Positions 38,934-47,630 of a stretch of DNA of 64,000 nt are shown here, one piece after another. The stretch is from Desulfovibrio piger (GTDB lineage: Bacteria; Desulfobacterota; Desulfovibrionia; Desulfovibrionales; Desulfovibrionaceae), in the NCBI RefSeq assembly GCF_951793255.1, contig NZ_OX636706.1:1137001-1201000 (forward strand), given 5' to 3'. The first letter of the stretch is position 1. Each line of letters starts with the position of its first letter. Under the pieces are notes generated by a model that saw only the letters and a program-made list of their open reading frames with translations, was not told where the DNA came from and did no database searches. Made by a program: the position numbers and the translations under genes.

Positions 38934-38958
38934 AAAAAAGCCGGTCTTATTTACCGGC
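38934..38958 (-). terminator. Terminator at the 3' end of the 126-residue gene
   Basis: On the minus strand GCCGGT pairs with ACCGGC around the stop codon and is followed by six T (plus-strand A 38934-38939). It forms a tandem pair with the hairpin at 38892-38922. Confidence 0.65.
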
Positions 38959-39327
38959 GTGGTGTCTTGGCTTTCTGAATGACAGGCTGCGTTTTACATC
39001 GAGCCGGAACGGATTATCCCGGTAGTCGCCGCTTGCCTCTATGTCATCGGTTTCTTCGCCGATGCGCAGGAATCGGAAGGCCCCCATTTCCAGCGAATCC
39101 AGAAAATATTCCACATATTCGATCTCAGGTTTGTCCAGAGACCAGGAGACGTCGTTCCAGAGGAAAACCTCGGCGCCATCTTTGGCCTTGTAGCACTCCG
39201 CGCTGTTAAACAGGGCAAGGATCTGGACATTTTCTTCCTTTTCCTTGCTCAGGTGAGACAGCTTTCTCGTCAAACTGCCGGCAGCGGCCCGGTTCAGGCA
39301 CAAGGCCACATTCGAGGAGTAATCCAT
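38947..39327 (-). CDS. Hypothetical protein of the ERF/nuclease operon
   Basis: 126 residues (MDYSSNVALCLNRAAAGSLT). The sequence is soluble, acidic in the middle (VEYFLDSLEMGAFRFLRIGE, ETDDIEASGDYRDNPF), with a basic C-terminus. No motif is recognised. It lies 13 bases after the nuclease gene and before two terminator-like hairpins, so it belongs transcriptionally with the ERF-nuclease pair. Small proteins at this site in phages and integrative elements often regulate or assist recombination; that is inference from position only. Confidence 0.65.
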   Translation of the reverse strand: MDYSSNVALCLNRAAAGSLTRKLSHLSKEKEENVQILALFNSAECYKAKDGAEVFLWNDVSWSLDKPEIEYVEYFLDSLEMGAFRFLRIGEETDDIEASGDYRDNPFRLDVKRSLSFRKPRHHAGK

Positions 39328-39340
39328 ATCAGTTCTCGTA

Positions 39341-40507
39341 TTAGGCGTCAGTTATTGTGTTGGAGAAGGGCAGCAGCATAAGGCGCTTTCCGGGGGCCCC
39401 CTGCTTCTCATGCTTTGCAAAAAGCGCCGGTACGTCCAGAGCGATTCCCTGATCCCGCATCAGACTGGAGAGTTCGTTGGCCAGCCCGTGTTTATCCAGA
39501 GTACGTCGGCCAGCCAGAGGAACGACTTTGAAGCGGTGTTTTCCGGCTATGACCCAATCCCCCTGAGCGTCCGTCCGGGCATACCATTCTTTCATATCGG
39601 TCTCTGCCTCCTTGATACGTTCATCCAGCGCAGTGCGGTCTGTTTTCCAGTCAACCAGCTTTTGCAGGCGTTGCTCCAGTTCAGGATGCTCAGGACCGGC
39701 GAATTTGGGGCAGGTCACAGCATGATCGCAGCAGGAGCAGAGGGGATGAAAGCCCTCAGCCACAGGCAATCTGTCAACAGGATGTGGGAGAAGGCCGTAC
39801 ATCTGCACCGCCATATCAAGGATCGCAGTCTTCATAGTCCTGTTGTAGTGATAAGGGCCGAAGCCTTTGCCGTCGGTCATAGTCAGGGCCAGAAGCCAGG
39901 CCTCGACATTTACCTTGCGGATGTTGTCCGGGAAAGATTCCCCCCAGAGTCTGGCGACCACTTCAGGGAAAGACAGCCCCGTGAAAACCGGTGTGCCCTG
40001 TTCGTCCCGCAGACTGAACACATGCCTGTTGTAGTAGGCATGGAACAGCGCGATCTGTCCGTAGGCCTGAAGTTCATGGTTGGCGTAAACATGTTCGGGC
40101 AGGGCTGTCATACTTTTCACTTCAAGGATACGGATGGTTGGCGTCGGGGAAGAAGACACCAGCACAAGATCAAGATGCGCCTTGATGGGAACGCCCTTGT
40201 AGGTCACAGCTATTTCAAGCTGGCGCAGAGGGGACAGGCCTGTGGCTTCCAGAGCGGAAGCTATGCCGTCTTCATACCAGTGTCCCCGCTGAAGCGTCAG
40301 TGTCTTGGCAAAATTCGCTGTTCCGGGCTGCTGTTTTTGCAGGACAGCTTTACGGGGGCAGACGCTGAAGGCGGCGATGTCGGACAACCCCACATAGCGC
40401 TTCCTGTCTCCCAGCTGGGCCTGTGTCGTCTTTGCAGCATGGAGCCGCAGGCCATTGTGCAGAAGGGACATCAACGCCAGGGGGCGTTGCGAGTTAGTTT
40501 CTTTCAT
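39341..40507 (-). CDS. Cas4/RecB-like PD-(D/E)XK nuclease
   Basis: 388 residues. The nuclease core shows RYVGLSDIAAFSVCPRKAVL (N-terminal Cys), RGHWYEDGIA, KAHLDLVLVS (Asp), IRILEVKSM (Glu-x-Lys), and HELQAYGQIALFHAYY (Q-x-x-x-Y, motif IV). A Cys-rich segment LCSCCDHAVTCPKF lies near residue 255, compatible with a Cas4-like Fe-S cluster together with the N-terminal Cys. The C-terminal 110 residues are an extra domain with a coiled coil. The gene is 9 bases downstream of the ERF annealing-protein gene, which suggests an exonuclease-annealase pair for homologous recombination of a mobile element. Confidence 0.82.
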   Translation of the reverse strand: MKETNSQRPLALMSLLHNGLRLHAAKTTQAQLGDRKRYVGLSDIAAFSVCPRKAVLQKQQPGTANFAKTLTLQRGHWYEDGIASALEATGLSPLRQLEIAVTYKGVPIKAHLDLVLVSSSPTPTIRILEVKSMTALPEHVYANHELQAYGQIALFHAYYNRHVFSLRDEQGTPVFTGLSFPEVVARLWGESFPDNIRKVNVEAWLLALTMTDGKGFGPYHYNRTMKTAILDMAVQMYGLLPHPVDRLPVAEGFHPLCSCCDHAVTCPKFAGPEHPELEQRLQKLVDWKTDRTALDERIKEAETDMKEWYARTDAQGDWVIAGKHRFKVVPLAGRRTLDKHGLANELSSLMRDQGIALDVPALFAKHEKQGAPGKRLMLLPFSNTITDA

Positions 40508-40516
40508 ACAGACTCC

Positions 40517-41188
40517 TCACAGCGAACAGCTCTGGGCGCTGTCCTGATTTTCAATGTCCGCGTATCTCCACCAGCACCGCTGCTTGTTGTCCCATCGGAA
40601 GCCCGCTTTCTGGAGAAGGACTTTCTTTTCCATTGTTCCGCCGACAGCGACAACATATGGTCGGCCCTCGGAGCTGGTGGCCGTGCTGTAGCTGACCCCA
40701 TCGAGCTTCGGCAAAGATGCCAGGAGAGAACGTGCTTTCTTGGGGCCGGCCGTTACGTTTGGCGCTTGTCGATTCTCCAGACAGGATGCGGCATTGCCGT
40801 CATCATCTTCTGTAATGATGCCCAATATGGCGCAGAGGGCATAACGCCTTGCGTAGGTAATGGCACTGCCCAGTCCCTGGGGATCCGCTTTGGGCAGAGG
40901 GACAATGGCAGTGCTGGCAAGATATTCACCGGTATCCACATGAGTGAGTCGCGTTTCGAGAGCAAGGACGTTCTGACCGAGTTCTACAGGCTGGACGACA
41001 GGCATCTGGGTAAGCAGGATGCCATGGCTGATAAGCAACTCACGGCAGCTTGCCATGACACTGTTGAGAGTGGCGTAGCGGGTGGCATGATACGGATTTT
41101 TACCATCCTTTGTGGCGGGTTGCAGCGCCTGCTGGACGCAGAGAAGAGCCGATGCAAGGCTGGAAGACTGATTTGTGGTAGTATGCAT
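40517..41188 (-). CDS. ERF-family single-strand annealing protein
   Basis: 223 residues. ERF signature: LASALLCVQQALQPATKDGK, NPYHATRYATLNSVMASCRE, LLISHGILLTQMPV, and the diagnostic DPQGLGSAITYARRYALCAI followed by LGIITEDDDGNAA. The C-terminal 60 residues (GRPYVVAVGGTMEKKVLLQK, AGFRWDNKQRCWWRY) form a small extra domain. ERF proteins anneal complementary single strands in phage and mobile-element recombination. A strong AGGAGG site precedes the ATG, so this is the first gene of the minus-strand operon; its promoter must lie in 41189-41386, shared with the divergent genes. Confidence 0.92.
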   Translation of the reverse strand: MHTTTNQSSSLASALLCVQQALQPATKDGKNPYHATRYATLNSVMASCRELLISHGILLTQMPVVQPVELGQNVLALETRLTHVDTGEYLASTAIVPLPKADPQGLGSAITYARRYALCAILGIITEDDDGNAASCLENRQAPNVTAGPKKARSLLASLPKLDGVSYSTATSSEGRPYVVAVGGTMEKKVLLQKAGFRWDNKQRCWWRYADIENQDSAQSCSL

Positions 41189-41386
41189 AAGAAGCCTCCT
41201 AACATGCTTTTTTCTATACCCTTATAACAAGTGCCAAGGCTTTTTTTTGACTGCTGGTTGCTTTTATCCATGCAATCTTTTTGCGAGGCTTACGTTCTGT
41301 ATGCAGAAGAAAAAGGAGTTCCTTTCTGAAATTTTGGAAAAGAGGAGGCCAATATTTCTGTATCAAGAAAAAACACGAGGTGACTT

Positions 41387-41608
41387 ATGCAAAATAGTGA
41401 TAAGATTCGAGTTATTGGTGCAGGTCTTCCGATCGAGACTCATGCGGCGCTGCGTGATGTGTTGGACAGAAAGCTCTACGGCATGGGGCCGTCGGCTTTT
41501 TACAGAAGAGTGACGGAGATGCTGCTCAAGCTTGATGACAAGGCTTTGTATGCCATTTTTAATGATTCTGATTACCTGGCACGCACGCTGAACGAGTCGG
41601 TACGATGA
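41387..41608 (+). CDS. Small protein of the divergent accessory unit
   Basis: 73 residues (MQNSDKIRVIGAGLPIETHA), with GAGGTG just before the ATG. Predicted to be mostly helical (ALRDVLDRKLYGMGPSAFYR) and soluble. It overlaps the next start by 4 bases (ATGA at 41605-41608). No family recognised. Its position directly divergent from the ERF gene would suit a regulator of the module, but no HTH is clear. Confidence 0.6.
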   Translation: MQNSDKIRVIGAGLPIETHAALRDVLDRKLYGMGPSAFYRRVTEMLLKLDDKALYAIFNDSDYLARTLNESVR

Positions 41609-42111
41609 CTCAGGCAACCTGCACGAGCGAGTCTGTTTTCGTCCAGAAAACAGAGAATGGCATTGCGCCGGTGTTGCTCGCTGGCGAGTGCCCGGCGCAA
41701 TGGAAAGAGCGACTTATGGCCGCATTCGGGGCGGAAGACGAGCCTGCGGCGACGTATTTGCTTCATTGCTTGTCAAGAACAGCCAGAGGAAAACGCTCGG
41801 ATTTGCTGTTCAATGCCTGCATTACCGCCATCCGGGAGATTAGGCCAAGCAACAGTCTTGAGCGCATGCTTGTGGTGCAGATGTGTCTTGCCAATGAGTA
41901 CGCAGTGAATGCCTTGAGCAGCAGTGACACGGCTGTGTTTACGGAAGACAAGGAACGTCTTTCGGCTATAGCGGCCAAGATGATGCGTCTGTACCTGCAA
42001 CAGTTTGAGATACTTCGACGCTACCGCAATGCCGGAAGGCAGAACATCCAGGTCACACACGTCTACGCCGATCAGGCCATTGTTGGAGATGTCGTCCAAA
42101 GGAGGAAGTAA
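41605..42111 (+). CDS. Hypothetical protein ending in a 'DQAIVGDV' tail
   Basis: 168 residues. A helical middle (LERMLVVQMCLANEYAVNAL, AAKMMRLYLQQFEILRRYRN) is followed by the tail QNIQVTHVYADQAIVGDVVQ. Similar 'v-h-v-x-x-g-x-QAivGnV' endings occur in small proteins from proteobacterial mobile regions and are usually followed, as here, by a short gene with a GGAPxGNxNxxKHG motif. It is translationally coupled to the preceding gene. Function unknown. Confidence 0.65.
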   Translation: MTQATCTSESVFVQKTENGIAPVLLAGECPAQWKERLMAAFGAEDEPAATYLLHCLSRTARGKRSDLLFNACITAIREIRPSNSLERMLVVQMCLANEYAVNALSSSDTAVFTEDKERLSAIAAKMMRLYLQQFEILRRYRNAGRQNIQVTHVYADQAIVGDVVQRRK

Positions 42112-42113
42112 AA

Positions 42114-42290
42114 ATGGCTGAATCAACACCCAAAGGCGGTGCGCCGTACGGGAATCGGAATAGTTTCAAGCACGGGATGTATACGCGACAGGAAATAGCA
42201 GCCGCAAAGGAGCGGGGGCGATTTTATCGCGACTGCGGTAGCCTGTTGAAAGAGATACGTAAGGCTGTGGAGAAAGTACGCTTATCCTGA
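42114..42290 (+). CDS. Small basic protein with GGAPxGNxNxxKHGxYT motif
   Basis: 58 residues: MAESTPKGGAPYGNRNSFKH then GMYTRQEIAAAKERGRFYRD. GGAGG lies at a good distance and the start is 2 bases after the previous stop. The Gly-Ala-Pro-x-Gly-Asn-x-Asn-x-x-x-Lys-His-Gly motif is recurrent in short proteins of phage and accessory regions (often near terminase or transposase genes), with no firm function. Together with the two preceding genes it forms a three-gene unit divergent from the recombination operon. Confidence 0.7.
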   Translation: MAESTPKGGAPYGNRNSFKHGMYTRQEIAAAKERGRFYRDCGSLLKEIRKAVEKVRLS

Positions 42291-42339
42291 AAGATAACGA
42301 TGTGGCTGTACAGCGACCCTATAGGCTGACTGCATGAAC

Positions 42340-42381
42340 AAAAAAGAGGCCTACCAGTTTTTGCTGGCGGGCCTCTTTTTT
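42340..42381 (+). terminator. Strong bidirectional intrinsic terminator
   Basis: AAAAAAGAGGCC (42340-42351) pairs with GGCCTCTTTTTT (42370-42381), with an inner CCAG/CTGG extension, followed by more T. It ends the three-gene unit. Confidence 0.9.
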
Positions 42382-42465
42382 TGGTGGGGGAGGGGTGACC
42401 TGATACGGAGATTCTAGACCATAAAAACTTGAGGAAATGCGGCCAATCCAGTAGGGATTGATTCC

Positions 42466-42539
42466 ATGAGAAAAGGAAGATTTACCGATGAACAGATGGT
42501 GGTCATACTCCGTGAGGCAGACCGGGAGCCGGTTGCCTA
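42466..42539 (+). pseudogene. IS3-family orfA remnant
   Basis: ATG 42466 opens MRKGRFTDEQMVVILREADR, EPVA, which matches the start of IS3-family (IS407/IS2-like) OrfA proteins (usual MRKSRFTDEQIVxILREAExG). It is cut after 24 codons by the IS5-type element; the right flank (GTCGCGAAG, about 43434) may be the continuing VAK codons. Confidence 0.8.
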
Positions 42540-43428
42540 GGAGGATGTCCGGCATGTTTTTTGATTTTAAAAGGTGTGGTAATCTCGTCCCATGAAACAA
42601 ACAGATTTTCGTGATGTGCCTGATGAGCTGTGGGAACGTATCGAGCCTCTCCTTGCCCCGTTCAAACGAAAAAGAAGCGGCGGCAGCAAACCGCTTGCGC
42701 AGCGCACGGTTCTGGCAGGAATCCTCTACAAATGCCGGACAGGATGCCAATGGGCCATGCTTCCCGCCTGCTATGGATCAAAAAGCACTGTCCACGAGCA
42801 CTTCCAGCGATGGAACAAAGCTGGCATCATGGCGGAGATTTTTCGCATCCTTCTTGCTGAATATGGGGAAAAGGTCGGCGTCGACGCCCAATGGCAGGCT
42901 ATGGACGGCACCTTGCTGCAAGCCCCGACGCGCTCTCAAAAAATCAGCGACTGAGGGCCTTGGACGCAACCCGACGGACAGGGGCCGAAGCGGCGGCAAG
43001 ATACATCTCCATGTGGATGGTCAGGGTATTCCTCTGGGAGTGACAGTCACAGGTGCCAATGTTCATGACAGCCGCCTGATAGAAGCGACGCTGAAGAACT
43101 CCCGGGAAATGGGCGGCTGGTTTCTGGGGTCTGCCGTACGCCATCTCTGTCTGGACAAGGGCTATGACTACCCGCGAGTCAGCGAAGAAGTCTACGTAAA
43201 CGGATTTGAGGAGCATATCCGCAGCCGGGGGGAAGAAGTTCGGGACCGCTGGAGGACTCCTGCCCGCCGCTGGGTAGTAGAGCGGACATTCGCCTGGTTG
43301 AAGGGTTTTCGGAGCTTGCGCATTCGCTACTGTTGTTACCTCGTCAATTTTATGGGGCTACTTTACCTTGCTTTGGCCTGTATCCTTTGGAGAAAACTGG
43401 TATAGCAAAATGTATGCCGGACATCCTC
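42540..43428. mobile_element. IS5-family element inserted into an IS3 remnant
   Basis: About 889 bp. Ends are inverted: GAGGATGTCCGGCAT at 42541-42555 and its complement at 43414-43428; a TA lies at each flank (42538-42539, 43429-43430). The exact outer base is uncertain by one. Confidence 0.85.
42592..43405 (+). CDS. IS5-family transposase in two frames
   Basis: First frame (42592-42954): MKQTDFRDVPDELWERIEPL, RTVLAGILYKCRTGCQWAML, catalytic Asp in WQAMDGTLLQAP. Second frame, open to 43405: GRSGGKIHLHVDGQGIPLGV, HLCLDKGYDYP (second Asp), RRWVVERTFAWLKGFRSLRI (Glu). The change of frame at CAAAAAATC (about 42939-42947) requires +1 (or -2), unlike the -1 slips of the other two elements, so this copy may carry an indel in the A-run or use another type of slippage. 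Otherwise intact. Confidence 0.82.
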
Positions 43429-43499
43429 TAAATGTCGCGAAGTCATTAGTTTATCAACACCCTCAAACCATAACCTGATATTGCGCCACCCAATATTTT

Positions 43500-43558
43500 A
43501 AGAAAGAAATTTTGCGACTTTTTCCTGGAGGAATGACAACTTGAAAACCAGATTGGTC
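43500..43558 (-). pseudogene. IS427-type transposase scrap
   Basis: On the minus strand the sequence reads DQSGFQVVIPPGKSRKIS, clearly related to GESGFQVVIPPKRSRKIS in the transposase at 29716-30491. Only about 20 codons remain. Confidence 0.8.
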
Positions 43559-43675
43559 AAGAAAACGAAAAAACAGACACGCTTCCGGCCCTGATCCTCC
43601 CCAAAACGGACACGCTTCCGGCCACAGGCCACATTTTCCCGGCGACCCAGCCGGGATTTTTCATATGACATGACA

Positions 43676-43730
43676 AAAAAACACGCTTTTTCCATCTGTC
43701 GGCAAAAAAGATGGAAAAAGCGTGTTTTTT
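43676..43730. repeat. Large perfect inverted repeat (22-bp arms)
   Basis: Arms 43676-43697 and 43709-43730 are perfectly complementary (core CACGCTTTTTCCATCT), with an 11-base loop. The arms begin and end in A- or T-runs, so the hairpin would act as a terminator on both strands. Just upstream, GACACGCTTCCGGCC occurs twice (near 43576 and 43607). The 43431-43865 gap contains no intact gene. Confidence 0.85.
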
Positions 43731-43865
43731 GCATCTGGTTCCGGGCCCCTCCCCATCTCCGGCAACACGTCCGCATGGCTGCCTCCCCTGCGGCGGATGG
43801 CGTATCCCCTCCGCAGTGTCCCGGAAAAAGGACAGGCCCCGACCGGCCATACCAAGGAGCATGTC

Positions 43866-44181
43866 ATGCACAGCGTGTACGATTACGCCCGTGTATCCAG
43901 CACCGACCAGAACGCGGAGCGCCGGCATCTGTCCCTGCAACGGCAGGGCATCCCCAGGCACAGGATCTTCACCGACCGGATGTCGGGCAAGGACTTCCGC
44001 CGTCCCCGGTACGAAGACCTGTCGGCCCGGCGACCAGCTCTGCGTCACGAGCATCGATCACCTGGGCCGCAATTATGAGGAAATACAGCGGCAATGGCGG
44101 CTGCCCACGCAGGAACTGCATGTGGACATCCTTTTCGCCGAAATGCATGAACTGTGGAAAACGGGAAAGCTCTCCTCAGTA
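43866..44181 (+). pseudogene. Serine resolvase/invertase remnant, frameshifted and truncated
   Basis: ATG 43866 opens MHSVYDYARVSSTDQNAERR, with the catalytic Ser in ARVSS, then IFTDRMSGKDFRRPRYEDL. Near 44030 the frame changes; the next frame continues RPGDQLCVTSIDHLGRNYEE and IQRQWRLPTQELHVDI. This is the N-terminal catalytic domain of a Tn3-type resolvase or DNA invertase, with a small deletion between RYEDLSAR and RPGDQ. The C-terminal HTH is missing. It is surely inactive. Confidence 0.85.
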
Positions 44182-44265
44182 AAGGCCGCAAACGGTGCGG
44201 CATGGCACGGTCAATACTCCGCTACCGCGCTGAATCCACAAAAAAGTCTGAAGATTGAACATGGC

Positions 44266-44386
44266 AAAAAGGTGTACTTTTTCGCCAGTGGGAAAAATCA
44301 CGTTTTTGACGGAATAGGGCTTGGAAACGTCGGTTTTTTCGGCTAATGAACAGGGAAATGGACTGTGGCGAAAAAGTACACTTTTT
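44266..44386. repeat. Imperfect long inverted repeat around 44266-44289 and 44362-44386
   Basis: AAAAAGGTGTACTTTTTCGC and the following CAGT at 44266-44289 are nearly the reverse complement of 44362-44386 (one insertion, one mismatch). Each arm is itself partly palindromic. Related in style to the large hairpin at 43676. Confidence 0.6.
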
Positions 44387-44443
44387 CGACATTTCCTGCC
44401 GGATGGCCATGTTTTTGAGCTTCATCTGTAACAGTCAACACAC

Positions 44444-44543
44444 TGAAAAATTTCTTCCCGGTTCCAAGGCGATACTGGTCGTCCTTCCGCAGATAACCGG
44501 TTGTTTATCAACGTCGGCTTCTGGATATTGAGAACAGGAACTC
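44444..44543 (+). pseudogene. IS427-type transposase scrap (N-terminal part)
   Basis: The plus strand encodes GRPSADNRLFIN and GFWILRTGTP, almost the same as GRPSADNRLFINAVFWILRT in the transposase at 29716-30491. Upstream EKFLPGS is in another frame, so the fragment is broken. Confidence 0.8.
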
Positions 44544-44555
44544 CGTAAGAGAAGC

Positions 44556-44602
44556 GCTTTTCTTGGCATACCGTGTAGCAATACCGCGCCAGCGCTTGAG
44601 GC
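44556..44602 (-). pseudogene. IS427-type transposase scrap (C-terminal part, opposite orientation)
   Basis: CTTGGCATACCGTGTAGCAA and the following bases match the 3' coding end (LKRWRGIATRYAKR) of the IS at 29706 on the minus strand, although the neighbouring scrap is on the plus strand. This implies rearrangement of old copies. Confidence 0.7.
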
Positions 44603-44620
44603 GAAACGATAGGGGGAACG

Positions 44621-44886
44621 ATGTTCATCGGAACACTGACAAGCTGGGATGCCGAAAAAAATATCTTCCCGATATCTTTAGTCAGGTAACGGATTTTCTA
44701 AAATCCATCGATCCTGAAACGATCGAACCTGGTACCTACCCAATCCAGGGGAATGAGATTTTTGCGAAAATCGAATGCGGCAGCGGCAAGAGCGAAGCTG
44801 AGCGCCGCTTTGAACTGCATCATAAATATATTGATGTTCAAATGCTCCTGACCGGATTTGATCTTGAATTCAATGGCAGCCCTTAA
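44621..44886 (+). pseudogene. YhcH/YjgK/YiaL-family protein, frameshifted and truncated
   Basis: ATG 44621 (AGGGGG upstream) opens MFIGTLTSWDAEK. A frame change in the seven-A run (about 44652) leads to YLPDIFSQVTDFLKSIDPET, IEPGTYPIQGNEIFAKIECG and ERRFELHHKYIDVQMLLTG. This is the beta-barrel family of YhcH/EbgC-type proteins linked to sialic acid or beta-galactoside use, normally about 150 residues. The sequence stops after about 88 residues, so the 3' part is lost. Likely a passenger of the transposition-rich region. Confidence 0.75.
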
Positions 44887-44942
44887 TGTCTGGCTAGCCT
44901 GCAAGAATACACTTAGCCTGCCTTAACTCTGGAGCTTCCGTC

Positions 44943-45881
44943 ATGCCTTCGTCTAAAGGTCCTGCTGTCAGTGTCATCATCCCTGTACGAAATAGTGGCC
45001 GCTACTTTCGGGAATGCCTCGACAGTGTTACGGGACAAACATTACGCAATATCGAAATCATCATCATTGATGACGCATCTACGGATGGAAGCGATGCCGT
45101 TGCCGAAGCCTACGCAGCCCAGGACTCCCGGATTACCATCATCCATCATGACGAATCTACAGGTGCCGGTCCGGCACGCAATGATGGCATGGCCATTGCT
45201 AAAGGGGAGTATATCGCTTTTATGGATAGCGATGATTTGTATCCTTCTATGGATACGCTTACCGTACTTTACCAAAAAGCTATTCAGCAGCATGCTAAGA
45301 TTTGTGGTGGATCACTATATAAAATCGATACTGCTACAAATACACTATCTTATAGAATTCCTGATCAATACTTTGAACAAGAAGGATGGATTTATTATAC
45401 TGATTATCAATATGAAGGAGGGTTTACAAAATTTTTATATAGCAAATTATTTTTATTAAATAATAAACTGGAATTCCCTGCCTTGAAACGTTTTCAGGAT
45501 CCAGTTTTTTTTGTAAATACTATGATTCTCGCAAAAAAATTTTACGCTGTGCCAGCTCAAACTTATGCATATAGAAAAACACATAAAATGATATATTGGT
45601 CGCATGATAAAATTTTTGACCACCTGAGAGGAGTCAAATATCTTCTTGGCACCTCGAGTAAATATAATTTAAAAAAATTACATTATAATATGGCAAAAAA
45701 TTTGCTAGACTTTCTGCACTATAAATTAAATTTTTTTCAAAAACTGATAAATATAGGTATTATATATGAAACCTATCGAAGTATCAAATGGGATTTGCTG
45801 ATACTATACCCTGGGAATGTTCATATTAAAAAATATAAATATTTTCTATATTTTTTTCGTTCAAAAACAAATCAACTCTAA
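44943..45881 (+). CDS. Family 2 glycosyltransferase
   Basis: 312 residues, GGAG just before the ATG. GT-A fold motifs: VSVIIPVRNSGRYFRECLDS, IIIIDDASTDGSDAVAEAYA, GAGPARNDGMAIAKGEYIAF with MDSDD (metal-binding DxD). The C-terminal half (KRFQDPVFFVNTMILAKKFY, HKMIYWSHDKIFDHLRG) has a pattern shared with the second domain of the tandem transferase at 47631. The first third is of moderate GC, the rest very AT-rich, suggesting a mosaic origin. No membrane helix; cytoplasmic or peripheral. It should add a sugar to the surface polysaccharide; donor and linkage unknown. Confidence 0.88.
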   Translation: MPSSKGPAVSVIIPVRNSGRYFRECLDSVTGQTLRNIEIIIIDDASTDGSDAVAEAYAAQDSRITIIHHDESTGAGPARNDGMAIAKGEYIAFMDSDDLYPSMDTLTVLYQKAIQQHAKICGGSLYKIDTATNTLSYRIPDQYFEQEGWIYYTDYQYEGGFTKFLYSKLFLLNNKLEFPALKRFQDPVFFVNTMILAKKFYAVPAQTYAYRKTHKMIYWSHDKIFDHLRGVKYLLGTSSKYNLKKLHYNMAKNLLDFLHYKLNFFQKLINIGIIYETYRSIKWDLLILYPGNVHIKKYKYFLYFFRSKTNQL

Positions 45882-45905
45882 AATCAGTCAAAAAGAGTAA
45901 CTTTC

Positions 45906-47219
<1,314 letters not shown>

Positions 47220-47304
47220 TCAAAACATCGTGAGAATGGGTGGTAGCTCTTAGCTACCCCCACAAATAACGATAAAACAAATTCAAACTATAAAGAGAAA
47301 ATTT

Positions 47305-47630
47305 ATGGAAGAATTAACAACAGCTTATAAAAGCTTAACTAATATTTATATTTCTCCTCATGAAGATGCCATAAAAAAATACAAGATCAGCGTGAAAAAA
47401 TTTTAAAGACCGACAATATATTTACAGAAACTAAACAGTACTCATCACTGCAAGATCTAAAAAAATCTAGGAGATGGACGTTTTAGCATAGACATAAATG
47501 ATGCTCATTATGAATGTCTATTCCATTATAAACCTAGTAAAACGTTATATGTTATTTTTGATGGTGCAAGATTATCTTCAAGAATGCCTAATTTTCCGCG
47601 ATGGACTTACCCTAACTTAAGGGAGAAAAA
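47305..47630 (+). pseudogene. Degenerate fragment of a surface-polysaccharide protein
   Basis: ATG 47305 opens a 33-codon frame (MEELTTAYKSLTNIYISPHE). Further on, in another frame, GDGRFSIDINDAHYECLFHY and KTLYVIFDGARLSSRMPNFP then RWTYPNLRE are readable. The phrase 'lyVxFdGa...pxFxRWxy' recalls the N-terminal part of proteins found in capsule and LPS clusters. No continuous reading frame exists, so this is a remnant. It covers most of the 47220-47630 gap. Confidence 0.55.

Noticed and set aside
41189..41386. sigma70 promoter TTGACT near 41247 for the three-gene unit
   Set aside because: No acceptable -10 element at 16-18 bases; too weak to list as a feature.
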